NCBI GenBank assembly: GCA_002415335.1
Contig: DHXL01000187.1
Span: 28,983 to 45,137, forward strand
Direction of reading: 5' to 3'
From: Oxalobacteraceae bacterium UBA5157
Lineage (GTDB): Bacteria; Pseudomonadota; Gammaproteobacteria; Burkholderiales; Burkholderiaceae_D
Length of the DNA stretch: 16,155 nt
Of the stretch, positions 12,762-16,155 are shown piece after piece. The notes beneath the pieces were generated by a model. That model had not been told where the DNA came from, ran no database searches, and saw only the letters and a program-made list of their open reading frames with translations. Position 1 is the first letter of the stretch. Each line of letters begins with the position of its first letter. The translations under genes and the position numbers were made by a program.

Positions 12762-14129
12762 ATGACTACTGAAAATCAAATCAAGGCCGCTTACGCGCCA
12801 TCGATTAAAAACGGTGCCGATAGCTCGGCACCGCATTATCGGGAAGCAGCACAACTCCAGCGCAGAATAACCGACCTTCTAACCGAGGTGGAAGCGCTGC
12901 GTGAAGCGACCAAGAACAAGGACGCTCTCGAAGATCTGGTGCTGCAATTGCGCAGCGCAAACCAGAATCTGGTTATCGCGACGTTCGGCGCGCAGGATTT
13001 GCAGGCGACGGCTGAGGCAGCGAATCGGCGGCAAGAAGAATTTCTATCGATGTTGGCGCATGAACTGCGCAATCCGCTGGCGCCGGTTGCGATGACTGCC
13101 GAACTGCTGGAAAAAATCGCATCGGCGCATCCGCAATTGCCCAAGCTGCACGGCATCATTCGCCGCCAGGTGAACCATATGACGCGCCTGGTGGATGACC
13201 TGCTCGATGCGTCGCGCTTCAGTAGCGGAAAAATTGCACTGCAAAAGCGCCCGTTGCTGCTTTCGGACATCATCGACAGCGCGGTCGAAACCAGCCAGCC
13301 TTTCATCGATACACGCAATCAACGCCTGATCATCGACTTGCCCGCGTATCCAATCGTGATCGACGGCGATCTGGTGAGGCTGGCGCAAGTGTTTTCAAAC
13401 CTGCTGATCAATGCCTCGAAATTTTCGCCGGAACACGAACACATTACGGTGTCGGCACGCAAGACCGCGAACGCCGTGAAGGTCTCGGTGAAAGATAACG
13501 GCGTCGGAATCGGATCGGATATCCAACCGTTCATTTTCGATCTGTTTACGCAAGGCTTCCGGTCGCTGGACCGCTCCCAAGGCGGCCTCGGTATCGGCCT
13601 GTCGCTGGTGCGCATGATCGTGGACATGCACCACGGCAGCGTCAAAGCGGTCAGCGCCGGCGCCGGCTTCGGCAGCGAGTTCATCGTGCAGTTGCCTGTT
13701 TCGGCCGAATCGGTGCCGCACGATAGCAGCCCCGCCACGGCGGCACTACCGGGCGGCTATTGCCGAATATTGCTGATCGAGGACAATGTGGACGCAAATG
13801 ACACATTGCGCGACTTGCTGACACTGGAAGGCCATACCGTCATGGCCACGTTCGACGGAATGACCGGACTGGCGATGGCGAAGGAAGACATGTATGACAT
13901 CGTCATTTGCGATATCGGCTTACCGGGTATGGACGGCTATGAAGTGATAAAACAGTTGCGCCGCCACACATTAAGCCCCGCGCCCTGCTTCATCGCGCTG
14001 AGCGGTTATAACCAGCCGAAGAACCGCATCCGTGCCATGGAGGTCGGTTTTGATCACTATCTGGTGAAACCGATCGCGATCGACGTCTTGCTGCAGCTGA
14101 TTGCATCGAGTCGCCATGGAAGCGCGTGA
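12762..14129 (+). CDS. Hybrid sensor histidine kinase / response regulator
   Basis: This is a 455-residue cytoplasmic protein without membrane segments. A predicted coiled coil (about 25-90) leads into the dimerisation/phosphoacceptor domain with His100 in AHELRNPL. The HATPase domain has its N box (VFSNLLINASKFS), G1 (KDNGVGIG) and G2 (GGLGIGLSLVR) intact. A C-terminal receiver domain (about 333-450) has the acidic pair in LIEDN, phosphoacceptor Asp384 in CDIGLPGMDG, and Lys in VKP. No output domain is present, so the receiver probably feeds a phosphorelay or feeds back on the kinase. The input signal is not evident. The ribosome-binding site is weak (ACGGA well upstream of ATG 12762). A second kinase gene follows after 83 bases. 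Confidence 0.88.
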   Translation: MTTENQIKAAYAPSIKNGADSSAPHYREAAQLQRRITDLLTEVEALREATKNKDALEDLVLQLRSANQNLVIATFGAQDLQATAEAANRRQEEFLSMLAHELRNPLAPVAMTAELLEKIASAHPQLPKLHGIIRRQVNHMTRLVDDLLDASRFSSGKIALQKRPLLLSDIIDSAVETSQPFIDTRNQRLIIDLPAYPIVIDGDLVRLAQVFSNLLINASKFSPEHEHITVSARKTANAVKVSVKDNGVGIGSDIQPFIFDLFTQGFRSLDRSQGGLGIGLSLVRMIVDMHHGSVKAVSAGAGFGSEFIVQLPVSAESVPHDSSPATAALPGGYCRILLIEDNVDANDTLRDLLTLEGHTVMATFDGMTGLAMAKEDMYDIVICDIGLPGMDGYEVIKQLRRHTLSPAPCFIALSGYNQPKNRIRAMEVGFDHYLVKPIAIDVLLQLIASSRHGSA

Positions 14130-14212
14130 ACCGGCGGCGTGCAAGACAGGGAACAAGTGACGTTGAAGAATCGTCGCTTTGATCAGGTGCAAGGATTAGA
14201 GGATTAGTTGCA

Positions 14213-15343
14213 ATGAGATTGTCTCGCTTCATCAATGAGCATATCGACGAAATTCTGGTTGAATGGGAGTCCTTTGCGCAAACGCCGGGACCGGCAGCGG
14301 ACGGCATGTCGGTGCTGGCGCTGCGCGATCATGCAAAGGAGATCCTGCGCACGATTGCGCTCGATATCGAATCTTGGCAGAATTCGCAACAGCAATATGA
14401 GAAATCACAGGGCCTGGAACCCGAAATTTCGGGAAAGCCGAGCGCCGCGTCGATTCATGGCGCCCTCCTGCAAGCCTGCGATTTTTCTCTTTCGCAACTG
14501 AGCGCCGAATACCGCGCGTTGCGGGCAACGGTCTTGCGGCTTTGGCTGCCCCACGTCGGCCAGATGTCCGCCACCACCATTTATGAAATGGTCCGGTTCA
14601 ATGAATCCATAGACCAGGCACTGGCCGAATCCGTTCTCACGTATTCCAGCGGCGCCGAACAGGCGCGCGACTTGTTCCTTGCCATACTCGGGCACGATTT
14701 GCGCGCCCCCTTGTCCGCCTTGGGGATGGCAGGAGAGTTACTGACGCGTCCGGCAATCGCGCAGGATCAGGTCTTGCCGATCGGCGTGCGCGTCACGCGC
14801 AGTACGCGCTTGATGAGTAGCATGGCGGACGACTTGCTGGGCTACAGCCAGACGCAAACGGGGGAGCGCATGCCGATCAGCCTCCATCCCGCCAACATGA
14901 GAACCATTTGTCAATCGGCGATCGAAAACGCGCGCATTACCTATCCGGATTGCGAATTTTCGTTGGAGACGCAAGGAGACTTGGGCGGCTCTTTGGACGC
15001 CGTTCGACTGCATCAATTGTTCGCCAATCTCTTGTCAAACGCGGCGCAGTACGGCACCAAGGAATGCCCTATCAAGATCGACGCACGTGGCGACACGGAC
15101 GCAATCACGGTCGAGGTAACGAATCATGGGCCTGCCATCCCCGACGCATCGCTGCAGGCCATTTTCACTCCCTTGGTTCGGCTGGCGCGCGCCGATGCGG
15201 ATGGGGCTCGGCCTACGACCAGTCTGGGACTCGGGCTGTTCGTCGCGCGTGAAATCGTCGTGGCACATGGTGGCACCATCGTCGTGAAATCGAGTACGAA
15301 CGAAGTCACTACATTTACCATCCGTCTTCCACGGCAACACTAG
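14213..15343 (+). CDS. Soluble sensor histidine kinase with RsbRD-like N-terminus
   Basis: This is a 376-residue protein with no membrane helices. Residues 1-150 are helical and begin LSRFINEHIDEILVEWESFA, resembling the RsbRD-like N-terminal sensor of stress-pathway proteins. The phosphoacceptor His161 lies in LGHDLRAPL. The ATPase domain has an N box (LFANLLSNAAQYG) and a G2 (SLGLGLFVARE). Its G1 box reads VTNHGPAIP, with Asn in place of the usual Asp of DxGxG, a variant seen in some kinase subgroups that does not by itself indicate loss of activity. GAGGA lies 11 bases before ATG 14213. It is probably co-transcribed with the hybrid kinase, whose receiver could be its target. Confidence 0.82.
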   Translation: MRLSRFINEHIDEILVEWESFAQTPGPAADGMSVLALRDHAKEILRTIALDIESWQNSQQQYEKSQGLEPEISGKPSAASIHGALLQACDFSLSQLSAEYRALRATVLRLWLPHVGQMSATTIYEMVRFNESIDQALAESVLTYSSGAEQARDLFLAILGHDLRAPLSALGMAGELLTRPAIAQDQVLPIGVRVTRSTRLMSSMADDLLGYSQTQTGERMPISLHPANMRTICQSAIENARITYPDCEFSLETQGDLGGSLDAVRLHQLFANLLSNAAQYGTKECPIKIDARGDTDAITVEVTNHGPAIPDASLQAIFTPLVRLARADADGARPTTSLGLGLFVAREIVVAHGGTIVVKSSTNEVTTFTIRLPRQH

Positions 15344-15357
15344 GAGCCTCGACGCTC

Positions 15358-15372
15358 GAAGCTTTCAGCTTC
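15358..15372. repeat. Short hairpin after the second kinase
   Basis: GAAGCT (15358-15363) pairs with AGCTTC (15367-15372) around the loop ttc, 14 bases after the stop codon. The stem is short and no T-run follows, so it is at best a weak terminator. Confidence 0.3.
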
Positions 15373-15394
15373 CTCGATTGCCGTGTCGAAATGA

Positions 15395-15421
15395 TGGACC
15401 GCCAAGAGGGTGCGTTATACT
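15395..15421 (+). promoter_or_regulatory. Possible promoter of the KaiC-type pair
   Basis: TATACT (15416-15421, 5 of 6 to the -10 consensus) is preceded 15 bases upstream by a poor -35 candidate, TGGACC (15395-15400). The predicted start near 15428 gives a leader of about 55 nt to ATG 15482 and excludes the upstream in-frame ATG at 15410. Confidence 0.35.
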
Positions 15422-15481
15422 CACCCCAAACTGAAAAAATTCGCCCGTCGTCACCGTTGTTGTACTGCGATCACAAAATTT

Positions 15482-15901
15482 ATGGCACCAGTTAACGATA
15501 AGCGGCACCAAGTGGTAAGACGAGCCGTCATGCAACGGCCAGAAGCGGTCGTGGTCGTGACCATCGATCTGTGGGAGCGGCTCGCGACCGACCTCATCAC
15601 CATCATCGGCGAAGGAGGTTTCCATTCGCTGTACTCGCGTAGCATGCACCTTGTCAGCGCGACTCTTCCGTGGATGATACTGAGTCATCCATGGCAACAG
15701 ACCGATACTCGTTTCGCAGAACTGAAAAAGAGCCTTGAGGGACGGGACGTCGAGGAATCCGGCGAAGCAAGCATCGCTTTGCTGACCACTTTCGTCGACA
15801 TCCTGGCCCAGTTAATTGGCGAGCACTTAACGACCAGTATTCTACATTCTGCCTGGAGCGATGATGCCGTGGATATCGCTGGAAAGGAACTTCAATCATG
15901 A
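15482..15901 (+). CDS. Small protein of unknown function coupled to a KaiC-like ATPase
   Basis: This is a 139-residue protein, predicted soluble and mostly helical. The conserved-looking core is VVVVTIDLWERLATDLITII, continuing into GEGGFHSLYSRS and a Pro-Trp segment (about 25-75). An acidic linker and a C-terminal amphipathic helix follow. I do not recognise a named domain. The TGA stop (15899-15901) overlaps the ATG of the KaiC-like gene (15898-15900) in an ATGA arrangement, indicating translational coupling and a likely shared pathway or direct interaction. The start is uncertain: ATG 15482 follows the possible promoter but lacks a clear ribosome-binding site. ATG 15530 is an alternative, and ATG 15410 overlaps the possible -35/-10 region. 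Confidence 0.62.
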   Translation: MAPVNDKRHQVVRRAVMQRPEAVVVVTIDLWERLATDLITIIGEGGFHSLYSRSMHLVSATLPWMILSHPWQQTDTRFAELKKSLEGRDVEESGEASIALLTTFVDILAQLIGEHLTTSILHSAWSDDAVDIAGKELQS

Positions 15902-16155
15902 GCAACAAAGTAACCATTCGCCGCCTCGCAACGGGGGTGCCCGGTTTGGACAATCTGCTGGGCGGCGGCCTGCCGGAATTCTCGTTTAACCTGCTCGCGG
16001 GCACGCCGGGAAGCGGCAAGACGACGCTGGCACACCAGATCATGTTTTCGCTGGCGAATCCGGACCGGCGGGCGCTATTCTTCACGGTGCTGGGAGAATC
16101 GCCGTTGAAAATGCTGCGCTATCAGCAGCAGTTTCCTTTTTTTGACATCAAGAAA
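15898..16155 (+). CDS. KaiC-like RecA-fold ATPase (5' part, runs off window)
   Basis: Eighty-six codons are visible and open to the window edge. The start reads MSNKVTIRRLATGVPGLDNL, then LGGGLPEFSFNLLAGTPGSGKTTL with an intact Walker A (GTPGSGKT, residues 35-42), and then the ALFFTVLGESPLKMLRY strand and helix. The TGVPGLDxLLGGGLP opening is diagnostic of the KaiC/RadA-like family. Outside cyanobacteria such proteins are usually tied to stress adaptation and not to a circadian clock. Whether it has one or two KaiC domains cannot be seen here. AAGGA lies 9 bases before the ATG, inside the preceding gene, with which it overlaps by the ATGA coupling. Confidence 0.85.
   Translation, partial: MSNKVTIRRLATGVPGLDNLLGGGLPEFSFNLLAGTPGSGKTTLAHQIMFSLANPDRRALFFTVLGESPLKMLRYQQQFPFFDIKK

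Noticed and set aside
1..16155. Mobile element, phage, CRISPR or RNA gene
   Set aside because: I saw no transposase, integrase, terminal repeats, regularly spaced direct repeats, or tRNA/rRNA-like sequence.

Overview
The window looks like chromosomal DNA of a betaproteobacterium, most likely a member of Burkholderiales near Oxalobacteraceae. This is an inference from the family mix (glycine-zipper lipoproteins, a beta/gamma-crystallin protein, CsbD, DUF3185, an HPF-like protein and a single-domain KaiC) and the moderately high GC content. I see no rRNA, tRNA, insertion sequence, phage gene or CRISPR array. Coding is dense and gaps are short. The only gene-free stretch longer than 300 bases is 1407-1790, which holds two divergent promoters.

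Layout. An AI-2E/PerM-type membrane protein (6-1115) faces a small DUF1059 protein (1188-1406, minus). Next is a plus-strand envelope-stress group: an OmpA-like protein (1791-2471), a BON lipoprotein (2551-2862), CsbD (2906-3091) and a periplasmic Cys-repeat protein broken by a frameshift (3172-3718). A Crp/Fnr-family regulator (3796-4497, minus) is divergent from a lipid-acting pair, a phospholipase D/cardiolipin synthase-like lipoprotein (4663-6033) and a patatin-like phospholipase (6063-7208). A REC-PAS-GGDEF-EAL cyclic-di-GMP protein (7248-9347) and a glycine-zipper lipoprotein (9488-9946) lie on the minus strand. The plus strand then carries a crystallin/glycine-zipper protein (10230-11036), two tiny membrane proteins (11259-11405, 11446-11652), a small unknown protein with an SSDP motif (11767-12153) and an HPF/RaiA-like protein (12243-12611). 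The right end is signalling: a hybrid histidine kinase (12762-14129), a second kinase (14213-15343), a small unknown protein (15482-15901) and, translationally coupled to it, the start of a KaiC-like ATPase that runs off the window.

How it may work together. The most interesting signal is non-coding. A palindrome of the form TGTnCG-N4-CGnACA, usually followed by GA, occurs upstream of the OmpA group (1612-1627), between the Crp/Fnr gene and the phospholipase pair (4573-4588), upstream of the glycine-zipper lipoprotein (10011-10026, a relaxed copy) and upstream of the small membrane proteins (11136-11151). At the first three places a -10-like hexamer begins exactly 29.5 bases from the palindrome centre, the spacing expected of a class II (-41.5) Crp/Fnr activator. 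At 4573-4588 this holds in both directions. I infer a local envelope-stress regulon controlled by the Crp/Fnr protein encoded inside it. No search or experiment supports this yet.
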